64,000 nt of DNA, from contig JAJSLK010000028.1 of assembly GCA_021272165.1 (NCBI GenBank), positions 33,829-97,828 on the forward strand. Direction: 5' to 3'. Within the stretch, counting starts at the first letter, position 1, and every line of letters starts with the position of its first letter. The notes under the pieces were generated by a model. The model saw nothing but the letters and a program-made list of their open reading frames with translations. It was not told the DNA's origin and ran no database searches. The position numbers and the translations under genes were made by a program. This DNA is from Methylacidiphilales bacterium. Its GTDB lineage: Bacteria > Verrucomicrobiota > Verrucomicrobiia > Methylacidiphilales > UBA1321. Shown here one piece after another: positions 44,845-53,470 of the stretch.

Positions 44845-45177
44845 ATGCGTCCTGAAAAATTTTGGATACTCGTCATTCTTTCCCTGACGATCGCCGCCCT
44901 CGTCATTCTTGAGATATCCAACGAACGGCAAACCCTCCGCCTTACCTTCGATGAAAGCGACGCCCAGGCGAAGGTCATGGAAACCGAGCGCCAGCATGAA
45001 GTCCTCTTGAATCTCCTCCAGAGAATGGCCAATACCGCCCAAACCGATCCCGCCCTCGGCGCCATCCTCACCAAGCACGGCATCCATACCCGTTCTGTCA
45101 CCGGCCAGGACACGAATGCTCTTCCTCCGGCCTCATCAACGTCCTCCCTTCCCGCCACTATTCCCACCGGCCCATGA
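44845..45177 (+). CDS. small bitopic membrane protein 1 of the exosortase locus
   Basis: 110 residues. One membrane helix at about 6-24 (FWILVILSLTIAALVILEI), then a helical periplasmic part (ETERQHEVLLNLLQRMANTA, then TDPALGAILTKHGI), then a Pro/Ser/Thr-rich tail. It overlaps the next gene by 4 bp. The block QxxLLxxLxxxAxTDPAxxAIL is also found in the next protein, so they look like ancient duplicates. No known family. Confidence 0.65.
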   Translation: MRPEKFWILVILSLTIAALVILEISNERQTLRLTFDESDAQAKVMETERQHEVLLNLLQRMANTAQTDPALGAILTKHGIHTRSVTGQDTNALPPASSTSSLPATIPTGP

Positions 45178-45599
45178 ACCAGCCCGAACCCAGCGGCAAC
45201 TTGCCCGATTACAACGTCGCCCGGGAACCCCGCCCCCGCCGCCGCTTTAAGTTTAATCCCTTTCGGGCGCCGACCGATTTCAGTGGTTACTACTCTGCTT
45301 TCTGGCCTCTCCTCATCGTCTTTCTTTCCTTCATCATCCTTCTTCTTTACGAGATCTCCGTTCTTCGTTTCCGCGAAGCCACCCTTGTCCAGCGGACCAA
45401 TCACTACAACGAAATGCTCGATAAACAGAAATGGCAGGCCGACCTCATCCAGGGCATCCACAATGATCTTAAGGACCTCGCCCCTACTGATCCTGCCGCC
45501 GCTGCCTTGCTCAAGGATTTCTTCCCCGATGTACCATCGTCCGACAGCGCGATGTCTAATCCCGCATCGCCGGCTCCTTCCCCCACTCCTTCGCCGTAA
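45174..45599 (+). CDS. small bitopic membrane protein 2 of the exosortase locus
   Basis: 141 residues. A basic cytoplasmic segment (REPRPRRRFKFNPFRAP) precedes one membrane helix at about 44-63 (FWPLLIVFLSFIILLLYEI), then a helical part (WQADLIQGIHNDLKDLA, TDPAAAALLKDFF) related to that of the gene before, and a Pro/Ser-rich tail. ATGA overlap with its partner. Placement right behind the exosortase suggests accessory or scaffold roles. No known family. Confidence 0.65.
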   Translation: MNQPEPSGNLPDYNVAREPRPRRRFKFNPFRAPTDFSGYYSAFWPLLIVFLSFIILLLYEISVLRFREATLVQRTNHYNEMLDKQKWQADLIQGIHNDLKDLAPTDPAAAALLKDFFPDVPSSDSAMSNPASPAPSPTPSP

Positions 45600-45638
45600 G
45601 GGAGAGGAAAGTAACGGGGACTGATTCCGTAAAATAAA

Positions 45639-45672
45639 ACCGCCATCGGCCCCTTTCGGGAACGATGGCGGT
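45639..45672 (-). terminator. terminator between the membrane pair and the PEP-CTERM gene
   Basis: ACCGCCATCG (45639-45648) and CGATGGCGGT (45663-45672) form a perfect 10-bp stem that can be extended by an inner CCC/GGG. On the minus strand it is followed by TTTATTTTA, a good intrinsic terminator for the PEP-CTERM gene. The plus strand has no T tract. Confidence 0.8.
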
Positions 45673-45696
45673 CAGGGAAAACTTATCTGGAGTGGC

Positions 45697-46383
45697 TTAG
45701 GCCTTGACGGCCTGCATGCGGAACCGGCGATAAACCAGGAAGGAGATCGTTCCGAGGAAAGGCACCCAGCCCCAATCGGAGGGTTCCGGAACCGCTGAAC
45801 CGGTCAGCTTCACGTTGTCGGCCAGGATCTCGCCATGGCCCGTGGCGCTCAGTCCGATCGTGAACGAACTGGCCGAAGGTGCGTATCCCGTCACCGAGAA
45901 ATCCTGGAAGTTATTATTTTCCAGAACAGAAGTGCTAAACGTTTGCTGGGCGACCACGCTCGATCCGTCCGAAAGCGTCAGCGTAAACGAACCCGAACTA
46001 TACGGATGCGAGGAATCCTGGGCGACCCCGACGGTGAACGTGTAATAGATGTCAGACGGATTTACCGACGAAATGCCCGTTTGGATAATCGTCGCCGGGA
46101 AACCGCCAAAGCTCGTAGGAATATAGGAACCAAGCGCCGCTACATCGCCGCTCGTGTCGCCCGTGAAGGAATGATAGCTCGACGTCGCCAAGCCCACATT
46201 ATTGTAAGGGGTCGACGAAAGGGGAGAAGACCAGCCCGTGATGGAATTCGGAACGGAAATGTTTCCGCTGAAGCTGTCATCTTCAAAACCAGCGTTCACC
46301 ACATCCAATACGTCCTGCGCTTGGGCACGAAATCCAATCGCTAGGAGCAGTGCAAGGCCGGTCAATAACATCATTTTTTTCAT
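45697..46383 (-). CDS. PEP-CTERM sorting-domain protein
   Basis: 228 residues. A signal peptide (MMLLTGLALLLAIGFRAQA) is followed by a beta-rich domain with AGFEDDSF near its start, then Ser/Thr-rich strands, and the C-terminal sorting signal: VPEPSDWGW, a short hydrophobic helix and the basic end RRFRMQ. This is the expected exosortase substrate, and the exosortase is encoded 1 kb away in convergent orientation. The only two charged residues between the PEP motif and RRFR are absent apart from Asp, as in other sorting tails. Exported and probably surface-retained; function unknown. Confidence 0.9.
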   Translation of the reverse strand: MKKMMLLTGLALLLAIGFRAQAQDVLDVVNAGFEDDSFSGNISVPNSITGWSSPLSSTPYNNVGLATSSYHSFTGDTSGDVAALGSYIPTSFGGFPATIIQTGISSVNPSDIYYTFTVGVAQDSSHPYSSGSFTLTLSDGSSVVAQQTFSTSVLENNNFQDFSVTGYAPSASSFTIGLSATGHGEILADNVKLTGSAVPEPSDWGWVPFLGTISFLVYRRFRMQAVKA

Positions 46384-46399
46384 TTTTTTCTCCGCTTAT

Positions 46400-46442
46400 T
46401 TTTACCTACGGTGCCTTAATAAATAGGTAAAATTGAAGTTCA
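46400..46442. repeat. inverted repeat upstream of the PEP-CTERM gene
   Basis: TTTTACCTA (46400-46408) is mirrored exactly by TAGGTAAAA (46434-46442) with a 25-nt spacer. It lies 17-59 bp before the PEP-CTERM ATG in an AT-rich 145-bp gap that also serves lgt. It could be an operator or a 5' leader structure. Confidence 0.45.
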
Positions 46443-46528
46443 TTCAAGCAGAAAAAGAAAAATTTATCATTTTCCGACAGAATCCGGTCGCTGGACGGTG
46501 AGGATAATTCTAACCTCCGGGTCCACAC

Positions 46529-47374
46529 ATGCAGTTTTTCGCCTATTTTATTGAGCATCCCCGCCCTTTCCTCTGGCATTTTGGCGGAAACTGGGGGATC
46601 CGCTTCTATAGCTTGGCTTATCTCACCGGCTTCTACGTCCTTTTCGTCGGCCTCCGCTGGCAGGCCAAGCGCGGCTGGAGCCTCCTCCGGGGCGATGCCA
46701 TCTCCGACTACGTCGTTTGGGTTGCCATGGCCGGTGTCGTCCTCGGCGGCCGCCTCGGTTACTGTCTCCTCTATGCCCCCCGGATAACCTTCACCCATCC
46801 TCTTTTCTTCTTCACCCTCTGGAAAGGAGGCATGGCCAGTCACGGCGGCATTCTTGGCGTCATCCTCGTCATGATCTTCTTTGCCCGCGCCAAAAAGATC
46901 CTCTTCTACAATCTTGCCGATGCCACCGCCTTCTGCGTTCCCGTCACCCTCGGCCTTGGTCGCTGCGCCAACTTCCTCAACGGCGAGCTCTGGGGCCGTC
47001 CCGCTAATGTCTGGTGGGGCGTCATTTTTCCCGAGGCCCCCTGGGTTAACGGCGCCAACGTCCCCCGTTACCCCTCGCAACTCATCGAGGCCCTCCTTGA
47101 AGGCCTCCTCCTTCAGTTCATTCTCATCGCCGTCCGGCTCTCCACCAAACGCGAAGGCGCCGTTGCTCTCACCTTCATGGCCGGTTACGCCATTCTCCGC
47201 ATCATCGGCGAACAATTCCGGGAGCCCGACGCCGACATCGGCTTCTGGTTCGGCGCCGTCACCCAGGGGCAGCTCCTTTCCGCTCTCATGCTCCTCATCA
47301 CTGCCATTCTCGCCTGGCGACAGTTTATCTCGCGTCCCCGCCCCGGTTCGGATTTAAATTCCAAAAGCTCATGA
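46529..47374 (+). CDS. lgt: prolipoprotein diacylglyceryl transferase (canonical)
   Basis: 281 residues with about seven membrane helices. Canonical residues are all visible: GGMASHGG (His of the central cavity), GRCANFLNGELWGRP (the Arg, Asn and NGE signature), PRYPSQLIEA and EQFREPD. It attaches diacylglycerol to the lipobox Cys of prolipoproteins in the inner membrane. The LbH gene downstream overlaps by 4 bp. The paralogue at 33.3 kb lacks several of these residues. Confidence 0.95.
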   Translation: MQFFAYFIEHPRPFLWHFGGNWGIRFYSLAYLTGFYVLFVGLRWQAKRGWSLLRGDAISDYVVWVAMAGVVLGGRLGYCLLYAPRITFTHPLFFFTLWKGGMASHGGILGVILVMIFFARAKKILFYNLADATAFCVPVTLGLGRCANFLNGELWGRPANVWWGVIFPEAPWVNGANVPRYPSQLIEALLEGLLLQFILIAVRLSTKREGAVALTFMAGYAILRIIGEQFREPDADIGFWFGAVTQGQLLSALMLLITAILAWRQFISRPRPGSDLNSKSS

Positions 47375-48054
47375 GCGCCCCCATCTTTGCCCCCGCCGAT
47401 TACCTTGATCTCAGGGAAAGCGACCACCCCGCTCTCTTCCACGGCGCAATCCAGGCCTGGGATATTCTCAGCCAGATCGGCTATTACCTCGAAAAACGCC
47501 TCGTCCCCGCCAACCTCGGACGCGTCATTGGCCAACCCGTCATCGGCGACCAGGTCTATATCGGCGAGGAGACCGTCATCGAGCCCGGCGCTTACATCAA
47601 AGGCCCCGCCTGGATCGGTCCCCGCTGCCAGATCCGCCATGGCGCCTATATCCGGGAGAACGTTATCATCGGCGCCGGCTCTGTCATCGGCAACTCCACC
47701 GAGATCAAAAACAGCTTCCTCTGCAACGGTTGCCAGATCCCTCACTTCAACTACGTCGGCGACTCCATCCTCGGCGCCAAAGTCCACCTCGCCGCCGGCG
47801 TCATCGTCTCCAACCTCAAACTCAACGGCGACTTCATCACCCTCCGCGTCGGCGACCAGGTCCTCACCACCGGCTTGCGCAAATTCGGCGCCCTCATCGG
47901 CGACGGCGCCGAGATCGGCTGCAACGCCGTCCTCAATCCCGGCTCCATCATCGGCCGCGGCTCCCTCGTCTATCCCGGCGTCGCCTGGCGCGGCATCCTT
48001 CCCGCCAGGTCCATCGCCAAAAACGCCACCGAAGTCCACGACCGCACAACCTGA
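47371..48054 (+). CDS. left-handed beta-helix acyltransferase / NDP-sugar pyrophosphorylase-like protein
   Basis: 227 residues with a helical N-terminus (about 1-50) and then hexapeptide repeats forming a left-handed beta helix (VIGDQVYIGEETVIEPGAYI, WIGPRCQIRHGAYIREN, VIIGAGSVIGNSTEI, ALIGDGAEIGCNAVLNPG). The block LCNGCQIPHFNYVGDS resembles the C-terminal part of GlmU-like enzymes. No nucleotidyltransferase domain is present. Acyl- or nucleotidyl-transfer to a sugar is likely; the substrate is unknown. ATGA overlap with lgt and 2-nt gap to the RluA gene. Confidence 0.82.
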   Translation: MSAPIFAPADYLDLRESDHPALFHGAIQAWDILSQIGYYLEKRLVPANLGRVIGQPVIGDQVYIGEETVIEPGAYIKGPAWIGPRCQIRHGAYIRENVIIGAGSVIGNSTEIKNSFLCNGCQIPHFNYVGDSILGAKVHLAAGVIVSNLKLNGDFITLRVGDQVLTTGLRKFGALIGDGAEIGCNAVLNPGSIIGRGSLVYPGVAWRGILPARSIAKNATEVHDRTT

Positions 48055-48056
48055 CC

Positions 48057-48926
48057 ATGCCCGCTCCCCGCACGGTCGACGCCCCCGCCCCGTTGCTCGA
48101 GTGGCTCTTTCAGGCCTGGCCCGAGACTAAAAAGAAGCAGATTCGTTCCTGGCTCAAGTTCGGCTCCGTCGCCGTCAACGGCCGCGTCATCAAGCAATTT
48201 GACCACCCCCTCCAGCCCGGCGACAAAATCGAAATCCGCGCCTCAGGTCTCGCCGCGCCCGGCGACCTTCTGCCTGCCGGCATCCGCATCCGCCACGAGG
48301 ATGCCGACCTGATCGTCATCGAAAAACCATCCGGTCTCCTCAGCATCGCCAGCCCCTCGGAGGAAGAAAAAACCGCCTACGCCATCCTCACCAACCACAT
48401 TCGTCTCGGCAACCGCCTCAGCCGCGCCCGCGTCTGGATCGTCCACCGCCTCGACCGCGAAACCTCCGGCCTCATGATCTTCGCCAAAACCGAGGCCGCC
48501 AAACGCGCCCTCCAGGCCGACTGGGACCGCGCCGAGAAAAAATATCTCGCCGTCGTCGAAGGCTCTCCTCCTCATCCTTCCGGCACACTCGATTCCCATC
48601 TCGACGAATCCCATCCGCTTAAGGTTTATCCCGCTCCGCCCGGCCCCCAAACCCGTCGCGCCGTCACCCATTATCGCGTCGTGAAAAAATCCCGCGCCAC
48701 CGCGCTGGTCGAGCTCACCCTCGAAACCGGCCGCCGCCACCAGCTTCGCGTCCAGCTCGCCGAGGCCGGTTGCCCCATCATCGGCGACAAAAAGTACGGC
48801 GCCGAAACGAACCCGATCAAGCGTATCGCGCTGCACGCGACGTCGCTGCGCTTTGTTCATCCGACAACAAAGGCCAGGATGAGCTTTCTGTCTCCAATGC
48901 CGGGAGATTTGGGAAGGCTGGTTTAA
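48057..48926 (+). CDS. RluA-family pseudouridine synthase
   Basis: 289 residues from the ATG at 48057. An S4-like RNA-binding start (IRSWLKFGSVAVNGRVIKQ) is followed by the synthase domain with the catalytic Asp in VHRLDRETSGLMIFAK, then YLAVVEG, LETGRRHQLRVQLA and the ending block IALHATSLRF. It isomerises specific uridines in rRNA or tRNA. Long open frames upstream and on the other strand are compositional shadows. A strong bidirectional terminator follows. Confidence 0.92.
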   Translation: MPAPRTVDAPAPLLEWLFQAWPETKKKQIRSWLKFGSVAVNGRVIKQFDHPLQPGDKIEIRASGLAAPGDLLPAGIRIRHEDADLIVIEKPSGLLSIASPSEEEKTAYAILTNHIRLGNRLSRARVWIVHRLDRETSGLMIFAKTEAAKRALQADWDRAEKKYLAVVEGSPPHPSGTLDSHLDESHPLKVYPAPPGPQTRRAVTHYRVVKKSRATALVELTLETGRRHQLRVQLAEAGCPIIGDKKYGAETNPIKRIALHATSLRFVHPTTKARMSFLSPMPGDLGRLV

Positions 48927-48952
48927 ATCCGCTATTCGAATTGCACTCGATA

Positions 48953-48992
48953 GGTAAAAAAGCGGCGTCAGGATTGGCGCCGCTTTTTTACC
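48953..48992. terminator. strong bidirectional terminator
   Basis: GGTAAAAAAGCGGCG (48953-48967) and CGCCGCTTTTTTACC (48978-48992) make a perfect 15-bp stem with a 10-nt loop. The A tract and T tract flank the GC core, so it can terminate both the RluA transcript and the convergent glycoside hydrolase transcript. Confidence 0.9.
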
Positions 48993-49005
48993 TTTGCGGA
49001 TGTGC

Positions 49006-50718
49006 TTACTGCGGGAGTTTCTTTACCGTCACGCTTTGAATGTCGTACTTATTGTACTGATTGCCATCCGAATCGAGAGAAAAGTTGTAGCCCCACATGC
49101 TGACAAACTGCTCGTCGGTGATTTTATAAGTGACGGTGTGCCATTCCTTATTGTCGGGCACGGTGTACCAGCCGCAATCCTTGTAGCCGTTGGTGGATTC
49201 ATAGACCAACTTGAACCCCGCATTGTCGTTGGCTGCGTTGCGGCGGACGGTGATCGAAATTTCAATCGGTGTTGAGGTATAGGAAAGGAAATTCGGGTCG
49301 ACCATGAACACAGTCCCACCGGGGATGCCGCCGGCGCGGGAGCCACCGCCATAGGTGACCACGTCCGACGCAATCGACTCAGCCGACTGGGTATGCAGTC
49401 CCTTTTCCACGTTCGTCGTTCCGTAGGTGACCGAGATCGACTGCGCGTTGGTATAATCGCCGTCCCAGGGAAACGGTTTGCCTTTGTGGTCTTGGGCCAG
49501 TTTCACCATGTTGGCGGACGGACCATCCACAATAATCGGGTTATCGGTCAACGTCGTGGTTTGCGATTGGGTCGCGTTCCCGGTCAACGGGTCCACGATG
49601 GAAACCGGCTGGCCAAAGTCGACGTCATCGGTCGTTCCCTTCCTCGCCCAAGTGACCAGCACCTTGCCTGTGTCACCCTGAAAAACAAAGCCGTAGTCTT
49701 TGTTATTGAGCAGCACCCATCCGAGGTAAGCGGGATGCTGGCCGAGATGCTTGATCATCTGCGCCATCGCCGTGTAGGCGGGACGCGGAGTGAGATCGCC
49801 CTGCAGAAGGCCCATGGGGCCGCTGTCGCCGTCCATGCCCTCAAACCACTGAATGCAGGTAATGCCTTGCGCGATGCCCATGGCATAGGTCTTGACGATG
49901 GCATTGCCTTGAAGCGCGAGTCCCTTGCTGGAATCAAAACCGAGCTCTGTGAAAATGATGGGCACGTTGACTTTGGCCGGATCCTGGTCGGCCAACATTT
50001 TGCGCACCGTGGGCGCAATGCTCATAAAGACTGGTTCGGCACCGGCATGGTCCATCGCCGTGCCCAGCACCTCGTAAGGATGCAGGATGATGCAGTCGAA
50101 ATGATCTTTCCCGCCAGCCTTGATCGTCTGGTACAGCCAATTCACGTGGACTGATTTGGCCTCCATGGCCACCACCGCCTTGGGATCCACCGCTCGCGCC
50201 GTGTCGTAGGTGCTGATCAATAGTTTGGCATAGTCCGCCGCAGTTTGCCCGGGGCCAATGCCGTTCGGCGGTTCATTCCATAACTCCCAATAGAGCGCCC
50301 GGCCATTGGCTTCCTTCATGCGGTTTGTGACGTAGGCCGACCACGTCGTGAGGTCCTTCACCGGCAGCGAGCCGGGAGCATCCAGTGTGTCGCCCGGAGG
50401 AACGCCGTAGAGAATGACGCCATATTTGACCTTGAGGCCATCAAGATAATCCATGTCCTTCGCATTATCCCCGGTGCGTAGGACGTGAAGGCCAATGGCG
50501 GTCATTTGAGGCATCCACTTTGGTAAAACCAGACTGGAATGATAATCGGATCCGATGCCGAACGGACTGAGGGCCAGGACATCGGCCACACTCGGGCCAT
50601 TCGTCACTTGGGAAGTCGCAGGAGCATCATCTCCTTTGACCGTGGCGCTGAGCAGGAAAAAACAGGGCAGAACCGGAAGCCAGCGGGTAGCTGGCGGAAT
50701 GAATTTAGGCATACGCAT
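49006..50718 (-). CDS. secreted clan GH-A glycoside hydrolase-like protein
   Basis: 570 residues. A signal peptide (WLPVLPCFFLLSATVKG) is followed by a TIM-barrel-like domain. The acid/base Glu is in YWELWNEPPNG and the nucleophile Glu in VPIIFTELGFDSS, as in GH39- and GH5-like clan A enzymes. Residues about 430-570 form a beta-sandwich resembling a carbohydrate-binding module (FKLVYESTNGYKDCGWYTVP). The substrate is a plant or algal beta-glycan or similar by family only. Single-gene unit between two strong terminator/repeat regions. Confidence 0.8.
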   Translation of the reverse strand: MRMPKFIPPATRWLPVLPCFFLLSATVKGDDAPATSQVTNGPSVADVLALSPFGIGSDYHSSLVLPKWMPQMTAIGLHVLRTGDNAKDMDYLDGLKVKYGVILYGVPPGDTLDAPGSLPVKDLTTWSAYVTNRMKEANGRALYWELWNEPPNGIGPGQTAADYAKLLISTYDTARAVDPKAVVAMEAKSVHVNWLYQTIKAGGKDHFDCIILHPYEVLGTAMDHAGAEPVFMSIAPTVRKMLADQDPAKVNVPIIFTELGFDSSKGLALQGNAIVKTYAMGIAQGITCIQWFEGMDGDSGPMGLLQGDLTPRPAYTAMAQMIKHLGQHPAYLGWVLLNNKDYGFVFQGDTGKVLVTWARKGTTDDVDFGQPVSIVDPLTGNATQSQTTTLTDNPIIVDGPSANMVKLAQDHKGKPFPWDGDYTNAQSISVTYGTTNVEKGLHTQSAESIASDVVTYGGGSRAGGIPGGTVFMVDPNFLSYTSTPIEISITVRRNAANDNAGFKLVYESTNGYKDCGWYTVPDNKEWHTVTYKITDEQFVSMWGYNFSLDSDGNQYNKYDIQSVTVKKLPQ

Positions 50719-50874
50719 AGATTGGAATAATTGCAGCGTAAGCTGCGCATTTTATATAGCAAGCAGAGAGAGCCTATGCACTTAGGCAATTTTACCTTCC
50801 GTTATCCTAAAAGGCCGCCTCTTCCTTTGACCGTTCTTGGAAGTCTTCGGTTTTCACAGCCAAAGAGACTGAAC
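50719..50874. other. promoter region of the glycoside hydrolase
   Basis: 156 bp of moderately AT-rich sequence upstream of the glycoside hydrolase start at 50718. It has no ORF with family likeness. A promoter must lie here, but I could not assign -35 and -10 boxes with confidence. Confidence 0.35.
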
Positions 50875-50905
50875 GGATCCTTCAACAAGCTCAGGATGAC
50901 AGAGT
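50875..50905. repeat. short interspersed element (TCCTTCAACAAGCTCAGGATGACA type)
   Basis: GGATCCTTCAACAAGCTC followed by AGGATGACAGAG. The ATCCT and AGGAT arms form a small hairpin. From memory, variants of this core with TTCGACAAGCTCAGGATGACA recur between genes in many unrelated bacteria. It abuts the stop of the ABC-F gene. Only one copy was seen in this window. Confidence 0.5.
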
Positions 50906-50906
50906 G

Positions 50907-52886
50907 CTAAGTTTTTAATGTTGGCTCGGCCGGACTCAGCGTCGTCAGGTCCGCAGTCGCGTCTTCCCACGCCTCGTTCAATTCCTCCTGCCGCGCCGCA
51001 TTGTCGATCAGCTCCCGGTTCAACTTCACCGCCTCTCCGCCCGCCGCATAGGTCTCCGGGTGCTCCAAAAGCTCGACGATCTCCTTGTGCCGCTGCTCCA
51101 ACTTTGCAATTTCCCGTTCAATCTCCTCCACGCGCGCCTGCGCCTTTTTCCGCGCGGCCGAAAGCGCCTGCCGCTCCTCCGCCTCTTTCCGCTTCTGCTC
51201 CTTCGTCTTTACCGGCGAACCGCCCGGCTTAGACGCCCCCGTCGCGGCGTTTTCCTTCGGCCGGCTGTCGGTCAGTTGCTCGCCCGCGACGAGGCCCTGC
51301 CGGGCCGACCCTGCGCCCGATTTCTCGAGATAGTAATCGTAATCGCCTGCGTAAGGCGTCAGGTTCCCCGCGCTGATATGCAGCACCGTCGTCGCCAGCG
51401 CGCGGATAAAATAGACATCGTGGCTGATGAAGATCAGCGTCCCCTGATATTGCTTCAGCGCCTCGATCAGCGCGTCGATGCTCGCCATATCGAGGTGGGT
51501 TGTCGGCTCGTCCATCAGCAGCAGGTTGGGCGGATTGATCAGCAGTTTGACCAGGCCGAGGCGTGTCTTTTCCCCACCCGAAAGGACGCCGCACTTCTTG
51601 AAGGCATCGTCGCCCTGGAATAGAAACGAACCGAGGATGGTCCGCGTGGTCACCTCCGGCAACGGATTCGGCACGCTCAACGCCTCCTGCAACACGGTGC
51701 GATTGGGATTGAGCATGTCGCCGCGGTTCTGGGAAGAATACCCGACCTCGCAATTGAGACCTTCCTTGCGCTCGCCCTGCTGGATGGTCAACACGCCGCC
51801 GAGGATTTTCAGCAGCGTCGACTTGCCCGCGCCGTTGGGCCCGACCAGCACCGTGCGCTGGCCTTTTTCGATTTCGAGATCAATCCCCTGGTAAATCTTG
51901 AGCGTGTCGTAGGCAAAGTGGACTTTGTTCAACGTCATCACCCGCTGGCCACTGCGCGCCGGCTGCGGAAACTTGATGTGGATCTTCTTGTCGGCTGATT
52001 CGGGCGCCTCGAGCTTTTCCATCCGCTCGATCTGCTTCAGCTTGCTCTGCGCCTGCGACGCCTTGCTCGCCTTGGCCCGGAACCGGTCGGCGAATTCCTG
52101 CAGCTTGGCGATCTCCGCCTGCTGGTTCTTATAGGCCGCCAGGTGCTGTTCCTGCCGCGCCTTGCGTTGTTCGACATAGGCGTCGTAATTGCCCCGGTAA
52201 CGATGCACCTGCTTGTTCCGGATCTCAAAAATGTGGTCCACCAGCGCGTTCAAAAACGCCCGGTCGTGCGAAATCATCAAAATCGCCCCCGGATAATGCT
52301 CCAGGTAATTCTGGAACCAGCCCAGCGATTCCAGGTCCAGATGGTTCGTCGGCTCGTCCAGCATCAACAAATCCGGCTCCATCACCAAAAGCCGCGCCAG
52401 ATGCGCCCGCATGATCCAGCCCCCGCTCATCGTCTTCGCCGGCCGATCAAAATCCGATTCGCGAAATGCCAGCCCGCTCAGGATCCGCTTCGCCTTCGGC
52501 TCCAATTGAAACGCCCCCAGCTCGGCGAATTTCCCCTGCGCCTCGTGATATTCCTCCGTCTCCGTCCGGCCCGTCCGTTCCCCGTCGGCCAGGATTTTTT
52601 GCAGCCGCGTATGTTCCGGCGTGATTGCCGTCGCCAGTTGCAACACCGTCTCATCACCGCTCGCCGCCGTCTCCTGCGGCAGGTAACCCAGTGTCGTATG
52701 CCGGTCCAGCACCACCGTGCCGCTATCGGGCTCTGTCTCGCGCAGGATGATCGAAAACAGCGTCGTCTTGCCCGCTCCGTTCGGCCCCACCAGCGCGATT
52801 CGTTCCCCCGTAGTAATGCTCAGCGAAACGTCCTCAAACAACGTCCGCGCGCCGAAACTCTTGCTGATTTCCGACAGGGTAAGCAT
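50907..52886 (-). CDS. ABC-F family ATP-binding protein (Uup/YheS-like)
   Basis: 659 residues with two ABC domains and no membrane helix. Domain 1: LVGPNGAGKTTLF, TMSGGWIMRAHLARLL, LLMLDEPTNHLD. A charged linker of about 80 residues follows (KNQQAEIAKLQEFADRFRAK). Domain 2: LVGPNGAGKSTLL, VLSGGEKTRLGLVKLL, LLLMDEPTTHLD. A C-terminal coiled coil (about 560-650, Lys/Glu/Arg rich) resembles Uup. ABC-F proteins act on the ribosome during translation or, for Uup, affect ribosome and DNA integrity. Confidence 0.93.
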   Translation of the reverse strand: MLTLSEISKSFGARTLFEDVSLSITTGERIALVGPNGAGKTTLFSIILRETEPDSGTVVLDRHTTLGYLPQETAASGDETVLQLATAITPEHTRLQKILADGERTGRTETEEYHEAQGKFAELGAFQLEPKAKRILSGLAFRESDFDRPAKTMSGGWIMRAHLARLLVMEPDLLMLDEPTNHLDLESLGWFQNYLEHYPGAILMISHDRAFLNALVDHIFEIRNKQVHRYRGNYDAYVEQRKARQEQHLAAYKNQQAEIAKLQEFADRFRAKASKASQAQSKLKQIERMEKLEAPESADKKIHIKFPQPARSGQRVMTLNKVHFAYDTLKIYQGIDLEIEKGQRTVLVGPNGAGKSTLLKILGGVLTIQQGERKEGLNCEVGYSSQNRGDMLNPNRTVLQEALSVPNPLPEVTTRTILGSFLFQGDDAFKKCGVLSGGEKTRLGLVKLLINPPNLLLMDEPTTHLDMASIDALIEALKQYQGTLIFISHDVYFIRALATTVLHISAGNLTPYAGDYDYYLEKSGAGSARQGLVAGEQLTDSRPKENAATGASKPGGSPVKTKEQKRKEAEERQALSAARKKAQARVEEIEREIAKLEQRHKEIVELLEHPETYAAGGEAVKLNRELIDNAARQEELNEAWEDATADLTTLSPAEPTLKT

Positions 52887-52936
52887 AAGCGGTCAACCCT
52901 ACCGGGGCTTCACCGCTCTCGCAAGCTCCGCTCGTT

Positions 52937-53362
52937 CTACTTATCCTTCTTCCGAAATTCCTTGTGCCCAACCATCATCTGCTGCTTCAGCATCGCCAGT
53001 TGCTTCGTCGCATTGTCCCATCTCCCACCCTGCAGATTAGCGCTTAGCACGTCAATCGATGCAATCAAATCATCCATTGCCTTCTGATAATCCTTCACCA
53101 TCACCGCCTGCTGGTCCGGCGGAAGCTCGGCCACCTTCTTTGGCACCAGCGTCCGCGACTTTTGTGCCGCCAGCTTCATCGTCGCTGCCAGCGCCACATA
53201 ATCATCTTTCTGTGCATCCTGCGGTTGTTGCAAATCAAGCGAAAGTTGCTTGTAGGCCTTTCCCATCTGCTTCATCGAAAGTTCCAGGGGCGTATCGGCC
53301 ATGGTAGTGGAACAAATTTCCAGCGACATCAGGCAAACAAGAACGGAAACGGTTTTGATCAT
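52937..53362 (-). CDS. secreted cytochrome b562-like protein
   Basis: 141 residues from the ATG at 53362. A signal peptide (VSVLVCLMSLEICSTTMA) leads to a four-helix bundle: ELSMKQMGKAYKQL carries a Met near the first helix start and MMVGHKEFRKK carries a His near the end of the last helix, the two haem ligands of cytochrome b562. The CxxCH link of c' types is absent. Likely periplasmic, but haem binding is inferred from these positions only. Confidence 0.65.
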   Translation of the reverse strand: MIKTVSVLVCLMSLEICSTTMADTPLELSMKQMGKAYKQLSLDLQQPQDAQKDDYVALAATMKLAAQKSRTLVPKKVAELPPDQQAVMVKDYQKAMDDLIASIDVLSANLQGGRWDNATKQLAMLKQQMMVGHKEFRKKDK

Positions 53363-53442
53363 GCCCGAAGAATGAATCCTCTCTGGTAAAAGACAAGCAA
53401 CCACGAGTAGAAAAGGCATTCAAAAAAATTTTAAAAATAAAA

Positions 53443-53470
53443 TTGACGCAGAAACAGCTTTTGATATTTT
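53443..53470 (+). promoter_or_regulatory. candidate porin promoter
   Basis: TTGACG (53443-53448) and TATTTT (53465-53470) are spaced by 16 bp within a strongly AT-rich stretch that starts at about 53420. The porin start is at 53693, so a leader of about 215 nt is predicted. This 5' leader is long and contains a hairpin before the Shine-Dalgarno. Confidence 0.5.

Noticed and set aside
47185..48039. 284-codon minus-strand frame opposite the beta-helix gene
   Set aside because: Asp/Gly/Ala repeats that simply mirror hexapeptide-repeat codons; no motif.
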